This document shows positions 40,321 through 48,620 of a stretch of 64,000 nt of DNA, piece by piece; position 1 is the first letter of the stretch, and every line of letters starts with the position of its first letter. Source of the stretch: Nocardiopsis sp. YSL2 (GTDB taxonomy: Bacteria > Actinomycetota > Actinomycetes > Streptosporangiales > Streptosporangiaceae); NCBI RefSeq assembly GCF_030555055.1, contig NZ_JAMOAO010000001.1, forward strand, positions 5,828,001 through 5,892,000, written 5' to 3'. The notes below the pieces were generated by a model that saw only the letters and a program-made list of their open reading frames with translations, had not been told where the DNA came from and made no database searches. A program made the position numbers and the translations under genes.

Positions 40321-41438
40321 GCGTGCACGTCGGCGTGCTCGGTGTGCCCACAGGAGACGCACGCGAAGACCGCTTGACTCTCGCGTGACTTCGCGTCCAC
40401 CTCCCCGCACCGGTTGCACTCCTGCGACGTGTACGCGGGATTGACACGGACCAGGCGTGATCCATGGACCCTGGCCTTGTATTCACACCGCCGAGCGAGG
40501 TCACCCCACCCCTTGGCGAGGATCGCCCGGTTCAACCCAGCCTTCTGACGGACTCGTTTCCCAGGCTGCTCGACGGCGCCTTTGGCGGAGCGGGCCATGT
40601 CGGCGACTCTCAACTCCTCCAGCACGACCGTCCCGTGGTGGCGGGTGAGGTGCTCGGCGAGCTTGGCGTTGAAATCCGCCCGCCTCCTCGCGCGGCGCGC
40701 GTGGATGCGGGCGATCCTGGCCTTGGTCCGGTGCCAGTTCGCCGACCCCTTCACCTGCCGGGCCTTGGCTCGTTGGAGCCGGACCAGGCGTTCTTCTTCC
40801 TTGGCGGTGGTGAACGCCCGGTCGTGCAGCCGCCCCTGCGAGGTCGCCGCCGCGACGACGACGCCCCGGTCCACACCGACGTCCGGTTTTCCGTTGGGTT
40901 GGGCTTGGGGGAGACCGTCATCCACGCAGAAGGTGACGTACCACTTCCCCGACCGGTAGGAGACGGTGACGTTCCGCACCGCGCCCCCGAGATCGCGGGT
41001 GCGGCGGAACCGGATCCATCCGAGTTTGGGGAGCTTCACCCGACCCCACCGGCGGTTGACCTTCTCCACGGTGATCTGTGCGGGGTCGGGGAACCGGAAC
41101 GACGGATTCCACCGGTGCTTGGACCGCCACCTGACTGCGTTGGTCCCGTGCTCTCGGCAGGCTCTGTCCAGGTCCCGCAACGTCTGCTGGAGGACGTGGG
41201 AGGGCGCGGCCCTGAGCCAGTCTGCCTCGGCGCGCACCCCGGACAGTTGGCGGGCTTGGACGGCGAAGCCGGGGTAGGGGTGGATCCAGGCTTCGCCGTA
41301 GCGCTTCCACCACCGGTTCGCTTCCCGACGCTGTTCGAGGGCGGCGTTCCACACCCACCGGCACGCGTCACCGAACCCCTCGGCCTGAGCCTCCTGTTCA
41401 GGGGACAGGTGAGTGACGTACTTGCGGCCGACCAGCAT
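40278..41438 (-). CDS. tnpB: TnpB (RuvC-like RNA-guided nuclease) of an IS605/IS607-type element
   Basis: 386 residues. The N-terminal HTH/REC-like region begins with Y-V-T-H-L-S-P-E-Q. The split RuvC domain has Asp190 (D-V-G-V-D-R-G-V), Glu274 or Glu275 (V-V-L-E-E-L-R-V) and Asp370 (E-H-A-D-V-H-A-A-K-N-V-L). The zinc finger has C341-x2-C344 and C360-x2-C363. All catalytic and zinc residues are intact, so the protein could be active. No Y1 or serine transposase (TnpA) lies next to it, so the element cannot move without help in trans. It sits immediately behind the MFS gene of the metallophore-type operon. Confidence 0.9.
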   Translation of the reverse strand: MLVGRKYVTHLSPEQEAQAEGFGDACRWVWNAALEQRREANRWWKRYGEAWIHPYPGFAVQARQLSGVRAEADWLRAAPSHVLQQTLRDLDRACREHGTNAVRWRSKHRWNPSFRFPDPAQITVEKVNRRWGRVKLPKLGWIRFRRTRDLGGAVRNVTVSYRSGKWYVTFCVDDGLPQAQPNGKPDVGVDRGVVVAAATSQGRLHDRAFTTAKEEERLVRLQRAKARQVKGSANWHRTKARIARIHARRARRRADFNAKLAEHLTRHHGTVVLEELRVADMARSAKGAVEQPGKRVRQKAGLNRAILAKGWGDLARRCEYKARVHGSRLVRVNPAYTSQECNRCGEVDAKSRESQAVFACVSCGHTEHADVHAAKNVLQRGRTAGS

Positions 41439-41510
41439 GAAAACTCGTCCCCCTGACCCAAGCAGACACCGACGCTATCGGCGACCAACGACAGACCAAG
41501 ACAAGCGACT

Positions 41511-41542
41511 GACCCAGCCCTGGGCGCTCCCGACCCTGGGTC
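41511..41542. terminator. Hairpin between MFS gene and tnpB
   Basis: GACCCAG (41511-41517) and CTGGGTC (41536-41542) with further CCTGGG/CCCTGGG pairing options just 3' of the MFS stop. It could be the operon terminator or the left-end fold of the TnpB element. Confidence 0.35.
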
Positions 41543-41552
41543 CTGGCCTCGT

Positions 41553-42812
41553 TCACGGCCGTCCGCCGCCACTCACGGACGGCGAGCCCTCGCGGGGCAC
41601 GCAGGCGGCCCCGGCCAGCGGGACGGCGGACATGAACAGCCAGGACGCCGGACCGCCCCGGTCCACCAGCGCGCCGGCGGGGATGCTGCCCAGCAGCACG
41701 GCCAGGCCCGACACGGAGGAGAGCGCGCCGGTGAACAGGCCGAGCCGGGCACCGTCGACGAGGTCGGGGACCCACGCCCGGACGGTGGGCACGATCAACA
41801 CCTGGCCGAGGGTCAGGGCGGTGACGAACACCGCCGAGGGCAGCAGGCCGCCGACCGCGGTGGCGGGCATGAGCGCGGCCGCGGCGGCGAATCCCAGGGC
41901 CAGGAGCAGCAGGCCGACGCGCAGGACCGTACGCCGCGGCAGGCGGTCGCCGATCCAGCGCAGCACGGGCATCTGCACGAGGACGTAGAGCAGCGACCCC
42001 CACGCCAGCAGCCAGCCCAGCGCGGCCTGGGCGCCGGTCGCGCGCTCCACCTCCGCGGGCAGGGCCAGGTAGAGCTGGTTGTAGGCCAGCAGGTATCCGC
42101 TGTAGGCCAGGCACAGCAGCAGGAAGGGGCGGTGGGCGAGCAGTGCGCGCACGCCCTCCCCCGTTCGGGTCCGCTCCCCCGCGGGCGCGCCGCCGGGCGC
42201 GCCGCGCGGCATCCACCGCAGGTGGGCGGCCAGCACGGCGGTGAAGACCGCCGCCCCCGCCAGGCACGCGGTCGCGAAGCCGCCGAGCAGCAGGAGCGCG
42301 CCCAGGGGCGGGCCGACCAGCGTGCCCGCCTGCCCGGCGACCGAGAACAGCGCGAGCACGCGGGTGCGCGGGGTCCCGGTGGCCTGTTCGTGGCGCACGG
42401 CCTGGCGCGCGACCTCGGTCTCCACCGCCGGGGAGAACAGTGCGGCGGCGAACCCGATGAGCAGCACCGCGGCGATGATCGCCCCCGTGCCCTCGGCCAC
42501 GGCGAGCCAGGCGAACCCGGCCACGCGCAGCACGCACCCGGCCAGCACGACCGGGCGCGGACCGCACCGGTCGGTGAGCGCGCCGCCGACGACGAACAGT
42601 CCCTGCTGACTGAAGGTGCGCAGGCCCAGGACCAGGCCGACCAGCCATCCGGCGAGGCCGATCGTGCCCGACAGGTGGGCGGCCAGGTAGGGCAGGACCA
42701 TGAAGAAGCCGACGTTGAAGGCCGCCTGCGACCCCACCAGGAGCCAGGTGAGGACGCCGAGGCCGCGCAGCTCGCGCGCCGCCCCGCGGCCGCGGAGGTC
42801 CGTGGCGGTCAT
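41553..42812 (-). CDS. MFS transporter, last gene of the metallophore-type operon
   Basis: 419 residues with about 12 hydrophobic segments. The MFS loop motif after segment 2 reads G-G-A-L-T-D-R-C-G-P-R-P, and the matching half-repeat has W-I-G-D-R-L-P-R-R. ATG 42812 overlaps the stop of the preceding ATPase gene (ATGA). In the cnt system of staphylococci the MFS protein CntE exports the newly made opine metallophore; the same gene order here suggests an exporter of the compound that the ABC system imports, though a drug exporter cannot be excluded by sequence. Confidence 0.85.
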   Translation of the reverse strand: MTATDLRGRGAARELRGLGVLTWLLVGSQAAFNVGFFMVLPYLAAHLSGTIGLAGWLVGLVLGLRTFSQQGLFVVGGALTDRCGPRPVVLAGCVLRVAGFAWLAVAEGTGAIIAAVLLIGFAAALFSPAVETEVARQAVRHEQATGTPRTRVLALFSVAGQAGTLVGPPLGALLLLGGFATACLAGAAVFTAVLAAHLRWMPRGAPGGAPAGERTRTGEGVRALLAHRPFLLLCLAYSGYLLAYNQLYLALPAEVERATGAQAALGWLLAWGSLLYVLVQMPVLRWIGDRLPRRTVLRVGLLLLALGFAAAAALMPATAVGGLLPSAVFVTALTLGQVLIVPTVRAWVPDLVDGARLGLFTGALSSVSGLAVLLGSIPAGALVDRGGPASWLFMSAVPLAGAACVPREGSPSVSGGGRP

Positions 42813-43675
42813 GGCGCGCTCGCGACCGGCCCGCGGCCGGGGCCCGGGGCCCTCACGGGTGCGGCCGCCACCAGTGCGCGCGTGTAGGGGTGGCCGGGCG
42901 CGGTGCAGACGCGGCGCGCGGGCCCCGACTCCACGATCCGTCCCTCGCGCAGGACGTGGGCGTCGTGGGCGACGTGCCGGACCAGGGCGAGGTCGTGGCA
43001 GATGAAGAGGTAGCCCAGGCCCAGGTCGTCCTGGAGTTCGGTCAGCAGGTTGAGCACACCGGCGCGCACGGAGGCGTCCAGCGCCGAGACGGGTTCGTCC
43101 AGGACCAGGACCTCGGGCTCGCAGGCCAGTGCGCGGGCGATGCCCACGCGCTGGCACTGGCCCCCGGACAGCTCGTGCGGCAGCCGCGACCCCAGGGCCG
43201 GATCCAGGCCCACGCGTTCGAGCAGGGCCTCGACCCGGGCGGGTCCGGTGGCGCGGTCCCAGCGGCCCTGGACGCGCAGCGGTTCGGCGACGGCCTGGCG
43301 CACGCGCATGCGCGGGCTGAGCGAGCCGTAGGGGTCCTGGAAGACCGGCTGCAGGGCGGGGCGCAGCGCGCGCAGTTCGCGCTCGGGCAGGGTGGTCAGC
43401 TCCCGTCCCCGGAAGCGGACCGAGCCGGACTCGGGGCGGAGCAGGCCGGTGACGGCGGCGGCCGTACTGGACTTGCCGGACCCCGACTCGCCGATCAGGG
43501 CCAGGGTGTGCCCGGAGCGCAGGTCGAAGGAGACGCCGTCCACGGCCGGGGCGGCCGGTTCCCGGTCGGCTCCGGAGTAGCGCACGACCAGGTCGCGGAC
43601 TCGCAGCAGCGGCTGGTCGTCGTCCATGGCGGGGCCTTCCGGGGACGGTGCGGGGCGGTTCGGTCGGGCGCTCAT
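42809..43675 (-). CDS. Peptide/nickel-type ABC transporter ATPase (OppF/DppF/CntF-like)
   Basis: 288 residues from ATG 43675, which overlaps the stop of the gene before it (ATGA). Walker A G-E-S-G-S-G-K-S, signature L-S-G-G-Q-C-Q-R and Walker B V-L-V-L-D-E-P-V-S-A-L-D are intact, with the switch His in F-I-C-H-D-L. Q-loop context V-F-Q-D-P-Y-G-S-L-S-P-R is typical of oligopeptide/nickel importers. It lacks the C-terminal Cys-Pro motif of many OppF proteins. It pairs with the D-type ATPase to energise the fused permease. Confidence 0.9.
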   Translation of the reverse strand: MSARPNRPAPSPEGPAMDDDQPLLRVRDLVVRYSGADREPAAPAVDGVSFDLRSGHTLALIGESGSGKSSTAAAVTGLLRPESGSVRFRGRELTTLPERELRALRPALQPVFQDPYGSLSPRMRVRQAVAEPLRVQGRWDRATGPARVEALLERVGLDPALGSRLPHELSGGQCQRVGIARALACEPEVLVLDEPVSALDASVRAGVLNLLTELQDDLGLGYLFICHDLALVRHVAHDAHVLREGRIVESGPARRVCTAPGHPYTRALVAAAPVRAPGPGRGPVASAP

Positions 43676-44685
43676 GGGGCGGCCCGGGAGAACAGGGCGT
43701 GCGCGGGGACCGGAACATCCTGCCACCGGTGGCAGGAGACCAGGTGGCCGGGCCCCCCGGTGGCGACGGGGTCGGGTGCGGTGGCCCGGCAGTGCGCGTC
43801 GGCCAGTGGGCAGCGCGGAGCGAACGCGCAGCCCTCCGGCAGGTCGGAGGGGGAGGGCGGTGATCCGCCGATGGCGGGCAGGCGGCGGTCGGCCGCGTCC
43901 TCCGGGGGGACGGCGGCGACGAGTCCGGCCGTGTAGGGGGCCCGGGGCGCGGTCAGGACCCGGTCGGCGGGTCCGGACTCGACGTGGCGGCCGGCGTAGG
44001 CGACCACGACCCGGTCGGCGTGGCCGTGGACGGCCGCGAGGTCGTGGGTGATGAGCACGAGCGCCGCCCCGGTCCGTCGGCGCAGGTCCGCCAGCAGGTC
44101 CAGGACGACCCCGCTGGTCCGGGGGTCCAGGGCGGTGGTGGGTTCGTCGGCGAAGACGACCTCGGGTTCGTTGACCGTCGCCATGGCGATGACCGCGCGC
44201 TGGCGCATGCCGCCGGAGAACTCGTGCGGGTAGGCGCGGGCGCGCCGCGCGGCGTCGGGGATGCCGACCCGGTCCAGGGCGGCCACCGCGTGTTCGCGGG
44301 CCCGCGCCCGGCTCAGGCGCCGGTTCGAGCGCAGGGCCCGGACGAGTTGTCCGCCCACGGTGTGCATGGGGCTCAGGACCGAGAGCGCGTCCTGGGGGAT
44401 GAGCGCGACGCGGCGCCCGCGGACGGCGCGCAGGGCGCGGGGCCGGGCTCCGAGGAGTTCCCGGTCGCCCAGGCGCACACTGCCGGTGACGGTGGCGCCG
44501 TGGGGGGCGGTGCCCAGGACGGCGCGGGCCGCCATCGACTTGCCGGCGCCGGACTCGCCGATGAGCGCGAGCGCCTCGCCGGCGCGGACGTCGAAGGACA
44601 GCCCGCGCACGACGGGCAGCGCGCCGCCGCGCTCGCCCGCCAGGGTGACGCGCAGGTCGCGGACCGAGAGCAGGGGCTCGTTCAC
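43672..44685 (-). CDS. Peptide/nickel-type ABC transporter ATPase (OppD/DppD/CntD-like)
   Basis: 337 residues from GTG 44685, overlapping the permease stop as GTGA; the open frame runs far upstream but only as shadow of the permease gene. Walker A is G-E-S-G-A-G-K-S, signature F-S-G-G-M-R-Q-R and Walker B V-V-F-A-D-E-P-T-T-A-L-D. The C-terminal oligo_HPY region has F-A-P-R-C-P-L-A-D-A-H-C, the conserved Cys motif. This is the first of two ATPases in the operon. Confidence 0.92.
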   Translation of the reverse strand: MNEPLLSVRDLRVTLAGERGGALPVVRGLSFDVRAGEALALIGESGAGKSMAARAVLGTAPHGATVTGSVRLGDRELLGARPRALRAVRGRRVALIPQDALSVLSPMHTVGGQLVRALRSNRRLSRARAREHAVAALDRVGIPDAARRARAYPHEFSGGMRQRAVIAMATVNEPEVVFADEPTTALDPRTSGVVLDLLADLRRRTGAALVLITHDLAAVHGHADRVVVAYAGRHVESGPADRVLTAPRAPYTAGLVAAVPPEDAADRRLPAIGGSPPSPSDLPEGCAFAPRCPLADAHCRATAPDPVATGGPGHLVSCHRWQDVPVPAHALFSRAAP

Positions 44686-46469
44686 GGTGTCCGTCCTCGC
44701 TGGGTGTGGGCCCGTGCGGGCAGGGTCGACAGGGAGACCGCGAAGGCGGCCAGGAGCAGGAGCATGGTGGTCGGGGCCAGGGCGGCCAGGGGCGCGCGTT
44801 CGACGTAGACCAGGGACTCCGACAGGCTCAGCCCCCATTCGGCCGAGGGCGGCTGTGCGCCCAGGCCGAGAAAGCCGAGGGAGGCCAGGGCCAGGGCGAT
44901 GGCGGGCAGGCGCAGGACGGCGTGGCGGGCGACGGGGCCGGCGACCGAGGGCAGCACGTGGTGCCACAGGATCCAGCGGGGGTCGGCGCCGATGGCCCTC
45001 TGGGCGCTGAGGTAGCCCGCGGCGCGGGTCTGCTGGACCAGCGCGGCGGCGTGCGCTGCCAGCGGCGGCCAGGAGACCAGGGCGATGGCGACCGAGGCGC
45101 CGAAGGTGCCGGGGCCCAGGACGGCGACCACGAGGATGCCCGCGATCACCGGGGGCAGGGCGTTGGCGGCCTCGGCGGCACCGGAGGCCAGGGAGGGCCA
45201 GAAGCCCACCGCGAGCGCGATCGCGAGGCTGACCGCGCACACGAGCGCGGCGACGCCGACGGTGGACACGGCGCCGTGCCCGAGACGGGCCAGGATGTCG
45301 CGCCCCACGGCGTCGGTGCCCAGCGGGTGCGCCCAGGAGGGCGGCTGTAGGCGGTCGGCCACGGTCACGGTCAGGGCGTCGCGGGTCAGGCCCCACGCGG
45401 TGACGGTGAGCAGCAGGGCCGCACACACGGCCGGCACGGCCCGGCGCAGGGGTCCGGCGGGCGCGGTGGGCGGCGGGGCCAGGGACAGGGCGGCGTCGCG
45501 CAGGCCGGGGCCGAGGAGGCGGCGGTGCACGGCCTGGGCCAGCACGCCGGCGAGGGTCCCGAGCAGGACCAGGGCCAGGACGGCCCCCTGGAGTACGGGC
45601 AGGTCCTGGGCCTGGGCGGCGCCCAGGGCGGTGCGGCCGATGCCGGGCACGGTGAAGATGGTCTCCACGGCGACCGCTCCCCCGGTCAGGCCGACGGCGA
45701 CCATGCCGAGTTGCGGGACGAGGGCGGGGGTGGCGCGGCGCAGCGCCGCAGCGGCGATCTGGCCCGGGGAGCAGCCCGATGCGGTCCACAGCCCGACCCA
45801 GCGTTCGGCGAACACGGCGGGCAGGGCGTCGTCGACGAGCCGCCCGAGGAGTCCGCCGCCCGGGATGCCCAGGGCCAGGGCCGGCAGGATCAGGTGTTCG
45901 GGTCCGCTCCAGCCGTAGGGGGGCAGCCAGCCCCACCACACCGCGAACACGAGCATGAGCACGATGGCGATGAGGAACTCGGGCAGGGCGGTGAGCGCGG
46001 CCGCGGTGGCGCCGGTGCCCGACCCTCCGGGGCGCAGGGTGCCGCGGGCGCCCCGGACCAGGGTGGGCGCGCACAGCGCGGCGGCCACGGGCAGCGCGAC
46101 GGCCAGGGCCGCGGCCATGACCGTCAGGGACACACCGGTGGCCGAGAGCACGGACGGCAGGACGGGTGCGCCCGAGATCCAGGAGGCGCCCAGGTCGCCG
46201 CGGAGCAGGCCGGCGAACCAGGAGCCGAGGAGCGCGGCGGGTCCGTCGGCGAGTCCGAGTTCGTCGCGGATGGCGTCGAGCGCCTCCGGGGTGGGCTCCT
46301 GCTCGGCGGAGCGGGCTCGCAGCAGGGACAGGGCGGGGTCGCGGCCCGAGAGCCAGGGCAGCAGGCCGACGACGACCGTGATGAGGGCGAGCGCGGCCAG
46401 GCGCGTCAGCAGGGGTGCGGCCCGGCGGGCCCGTGCGGGGCGCCGCCGGGGCGGTGCGGTGGGGCTCAT
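44682..46469 (-). CDS. Fused double permease (DppB-DppC / CntB-CntC in one chain)
   Basis: 595 residues from ATG 46469, overlapping the binding-protein stop (ATGA). Two permease units lie in one chain: a DppB-type half (about 1-315), with E-A-A-like loop A-A-A-L-R-R-A-T-P-A-L-V and V-E-T-I-F-T-V-P-G-I-G-R, and a DppC-type half (about 325-595), with H-P-L-G-T-D-A-V-G-R-D-I-L-A-R and loop G-A-D-P-R-W-I-L-W-H-H-V-L-P. Normally these are two separate proteins forming a heterodimer; fusion is uncommon. The chain has about 11-12 hydrophobic segments. It forms the channel for the substrate delivered by the lipoprotein. Confidence 0.9.
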   Translation of the reverse strand: MSPTAPPRRRPARARRAAPLLTRLAALALITVVVGLLPWLSGRDPALSLLRARSAEQEPTPEALDAIRDELGLADGPAALLGSWFAGLLRGDLGASWISGAPVLPSVLSATGVSLTVMAAALAVALPVAAALCAPTLVRGARGTLRPGGSGTGATAAALTALPEFLIAIVLMLVFAVWWGWLPPYGWSGPEHLILPALALGIPGGGLLGRLVDDALPAVFAERWVGLWTASGCSPGQIAAAALRRATPALVPQLGMVAVGLTGGAVAVETIFTVPGIGRTALGAAQAQDLPVLQGAVLALVLLGTLAGVLAQAVHRRLLGPGLRDAALSLAPPPTAPAGPLRRAVPAVCAALLLTVTAWGLTRDALTVTVADRLQPPSWAHPLGTDAVGRDILARLGHGAVSTVGVAALVCAVSLAIALAVGFWPSLASGAAEAANALPPVIAGILVVAVLGPGTFGASVAIALVSWPPLAAHAAALVQQTRAAGYLSAQRAIGADPRWILWHHVLPSVAGPVARHAVLRLPAIALALASLGFLGLGAQPPSAEWGLSLSESLVYVERAPLAALAPTTMLLLLAAFAVSLSTLPARAHTQRGRTP

Positions 46470-47950
46470 CGGTCCAGGTGGGTCTGCGGGGTGACGAGGA
46501 GGCGCTCGCGCGGGTCCTTGGCGGAGTCGACGACGTCGGTGGCGTCGCCCTGCAGGACGCGCTCGTGCAGCATCGGCAGGGCGGCGTCGGTGTCCAGGAT
46601 CGCGGCCTCGGCGGCCAGGATCGCCGCGCGCCGCTCGTCGCCGGCCGGGGTGCGCTCGGCCTCCTCCAGGGCCGTGTCGACGTCCTCGTCGCACAGCTGG
46701 GCGATGTTGAAGGAGCCGTCGCAGGAGAAGTCACTGGTCATGTAGGCGGCGGGGTCGCCGGAGTCCAGGACGGTGGCGCGGGAGAGGATGAAGGCGTCGA
46801 ACTCCCCGGCCAGGGCGTCCTCCTCGATGTTGGCGTACTCGCGCACGACCTGTTCGACCTCGAACCCGGCGTCCTCCAGCTGCTGTTCGAGGACGGTGGC
46901 GACCTCGGGCAGCTCCGCGCGGTCGGTGAAGGTCGCCAGGGTGATGGCGGTGCCGTCGGGGTCGGTGGCCTCGACGGCGCCGGTGCGCTCGGGCCGTTCG
47001 GCGGCCCAGGGGATGGCCGGGCCCAGGAGCCCTTCGGCGACGTCGGCGCGTCCTTCGTAGACGCCGTCGACCAGGGCCTGGGCGTCGATGGCCTCGCGGA
47101 CCGCGGCGCGGGTCCCGTGGTCGGTGAAGGGGCCCTGCTCGGTGTTGAGGTAGAGCGTGTTGGTCCGCGGCATGGGGACCTCGGTGACGGTGCCCTCGTC
47201 CAGGAGGGCGGCCTGGGAGGTGGGCACGGACTCGACGATGTCGGCTTCGCCGGTGCGCAGGGCCGCGGCCCGCGCGGTGCCGTCGGGCACGAAGCTGACG
47301 TCGATGCCGGCGGCCTGGGCGGGTTCGCCCCAGTAGTCGTCGAAGCGGTCCAGGCGGGCGGAGGTGGTGCCGTTGACCTCGACGATCTCGAAGGGGCCGC
47401 TGCCGGTGCCGACGGGGTCGACGGCGTCGCCGTCGTAGGCGCTCTCGGCGAGGATCGACAGCTGGGGGGAGGAGAGCCGCTGCGGGACCAGGGGGTCCTC
47501 GTCGGCGGTGGTGACGGTGAGGGTGTCGCCCTCCGCGCTGACGTCCAGGTCCACACCGTCGAGGATGCGCGGCTTGGGCGCGGCCTGCGCGGCGTAGGAC
47601 AGGGCCGCGGCGACGGTACCGGCGGTCAGCTCGGTGCCGTCGTGGAAGGTGACGCCCTCGCGCACGGTGAAGGTCCACGTGGTGGCGTCGACCTGGGTCC
47701 AGTCGGTGGCCAGGCCGGGCTGGGGATCGCCGGCCCCGTCGAGGTTGACGAGGGTCTCGGCGGTGCTCCAGCGGGAGAGCTTGAAGGCGTCGTCGCTGAG
47801 CGGGGTGAGGCCGGATCTGGGCGGCTGCATCATCGCCACGGAGATCCGGCCGTCACCGGCCTCCTCCTCGGCCGCGGGGAAGCAGGCGGTCATCAGCAGG
47901 ACGGCGGCCGAGGCCAGAGCGGCGCCGGGCAGGGCCTTGTGGTGGTGCAC
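46466..47950 (-). CDS. ABC substrate-binding lipoprotein (SBP_bac_5; CntA/NikA/DppA-like)
   Basis: 494 residues. Signal peptide with lipobox L-L-M-T-A-C (Cys23), then a family-5 binding protein: T-L-V-N-L-D, the W-T-F-T-V-R-E-G-V-T-F-H-D-G-T signature, G-S-G-P-F-E-I-V and N-T-L-Y-L-N-T. This cluster binds peptides, nickel chelates or opine-type metallophores. It is the first gene of the five-gene operon and lies 77 bases downstream of a Zur-like palindrome. GTG 47950 gives M-H-H-H-K and a normal signal peptide, though the ribosome site is weak. The ligand is inferred from the operon, not shown. Confidence 0.88.
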   Translation of the reverse strand: MHHHKALPGAALASAAVLLMTACFPAAEEEAGDGRISVAMMQPPRSGLTPLSDDAFKLSRWSTAETLVNLDGAGDPQPGLATDWTQVDATTWTFTVREGVTFHDGTELTAGTVAAALSYAAQAAPKPRILDGVDLDVSAEGDTLTVTTADEDPLVPQRLSSPQLSILAESAYDGDAVDPVGTGSGPFEIVEVNGTTSARLDRFDDYWGEPAQAAGIDVSFVPDGTARAAALRTGEADIVESVPTSQAALLDEGTVTEVPMPRTNTLYLNTEQGPFTDHGTRAAVREAIDAQALVDGVYEGRADVAEGLLGPAIPWAAERPERTGAVEATDPDGTAITLATFTDRAELPEVATVLEQQLEDAGFEVEQVVREYANIEEDALAGEFDAFILSRATVLDSGDPAAYMTSDFSCDGSFNIAQLCDEDVDTALEEAERTPAGDERRAAILAAEAAILDTDAALPMLHERVLQGDATDVVDSAKDPRERLLVTPQTHLDR

Positions 47951-48026
47951 GGGGTACGTCCAAGGGATGTGAAGGGGAGGGCAGGGCGGACCGGCCCCTG
48001 CCGCGAAGAAGCCTCAAATTAGCATA

Positions 48027-48041
48027 TGAAAACCGTTTTCA
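48027..48041. promoter_or_regulatory. Zur-like palindrome upstream of the metallophore-type operon
   Basis: TGAAAAC-C-GTTTTCA is a perfect 7-1-7 palindrome (8-1-8 with the flanking A/T), in an AT-rich patch of a GC-rich region. Zur boxes of streptomycetes and mycobacteria are 7-1-7 palindromes of the form TGAAAAT-n-ATTTTCA, differing here only in the inner base pair. It lies in the divergent spacer between the binding-protein gene and the DoxX-like gene. No other copy of this element was noticed in the window. Confidence 0.65.
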
Positions 48042-48165
48042 TTCACATTCCGGACCTGGGGTGACGGACTTCACCGACCCGCGTGGGGCCACCGGCCGCC
48101 ACCCCTCCCCCGCTAGCATCGTTCCCACCCACAGTGACGAAGCGCTCACCGCCCTTGGAGCCGAC

Positions 48166-48585
48166 ATGAAGCTTCCCCTGAAACCGCACCACCTGCCCCT
48201 GCGCCTCGCGATGGGAGCGTTGATCCTCAACTCGGGCTGGGACAAGCGCGACGCCGACCAGGACACCGCGCAGGGCCTGCACGGCATGGCCGCGGGGACC
48301 TACCCCTTCCTCGACAAGATGGAGCCGGCCGACTTCGTCAAGGTGCTCTCGGCCGCGGAGATCGCCCTGGGCGCCGCGCTGCTGCTGCCGATCGTGCCCA
48401 GCCGCCTGGCCGGCGCCGGGCTGACCGCGTTCTCCGCGGGTCTGCTGGGCGTGTACCTGCGCACCCCGGGCCTGCGCCGCGAGGGCAGCCTGCGCCCCAC
48501 GCCCGACGGCATCGGCATGGCCAAGGACTCGTTCATGCTCGGTGCGGGACTGACCCTGCTGCTGGACGGCCCCGACCGCGGCTGA
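48166..48585 (+). CDS. DoxX-like small membrane protein
   Basis: 139 residues from ATG 48166, with GGAG 6 bases before it; the open frame upstream has no similarity. It has about four hydrophobic segments (A-M-G-A-L-I-L-N, A-L-L-L-P-I-V, L-L-G-V-Y-L, F-M-L-G-A-G-L-T-L-L-L) in a DoxX/DUF4267-like pattern. Function is not known; DoxX proteins are linked to membrane redox complexes. It is divergent from the metallophore-type operon, and the Zur-like site could affect it too. Confidence 0.65.
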   Translation: MKLPLKPHHLPLRLAMGALILNSGWDKRDADQDTAQGLHGMAAGTYPFLDKMEPADFVKVLSAAEIALGAALLLPIVPSRLAGAGLTAFSAGLLGVYLRTPGLRREGSLRPTPDGIGMAKDSFMLGAGLTLLLDGPDRG

Positions 48586-48620
48586 GCACCCCGGCCGGGC
48601 GGCGGCCGGACGCGGCCCGC

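Noticed and set aside
43672..46734. A 1020-codon open frame on the minus strand
   Set aside because: Only the part below 44685 is the D-type ATPase; the upstream part is a shadow of the permease gene in another frame, with Arg/Pro-rich composition.
48027..48041. The palindrome as an iron (IdeR/DmdR) or nickel (Nur) box
   Set aside because: Iron boxes have TTAGGTTAGGCT-type halves and Nur boxes TTGCAA halves; the 7-1-7 TGAAAAC form fits Zur better.
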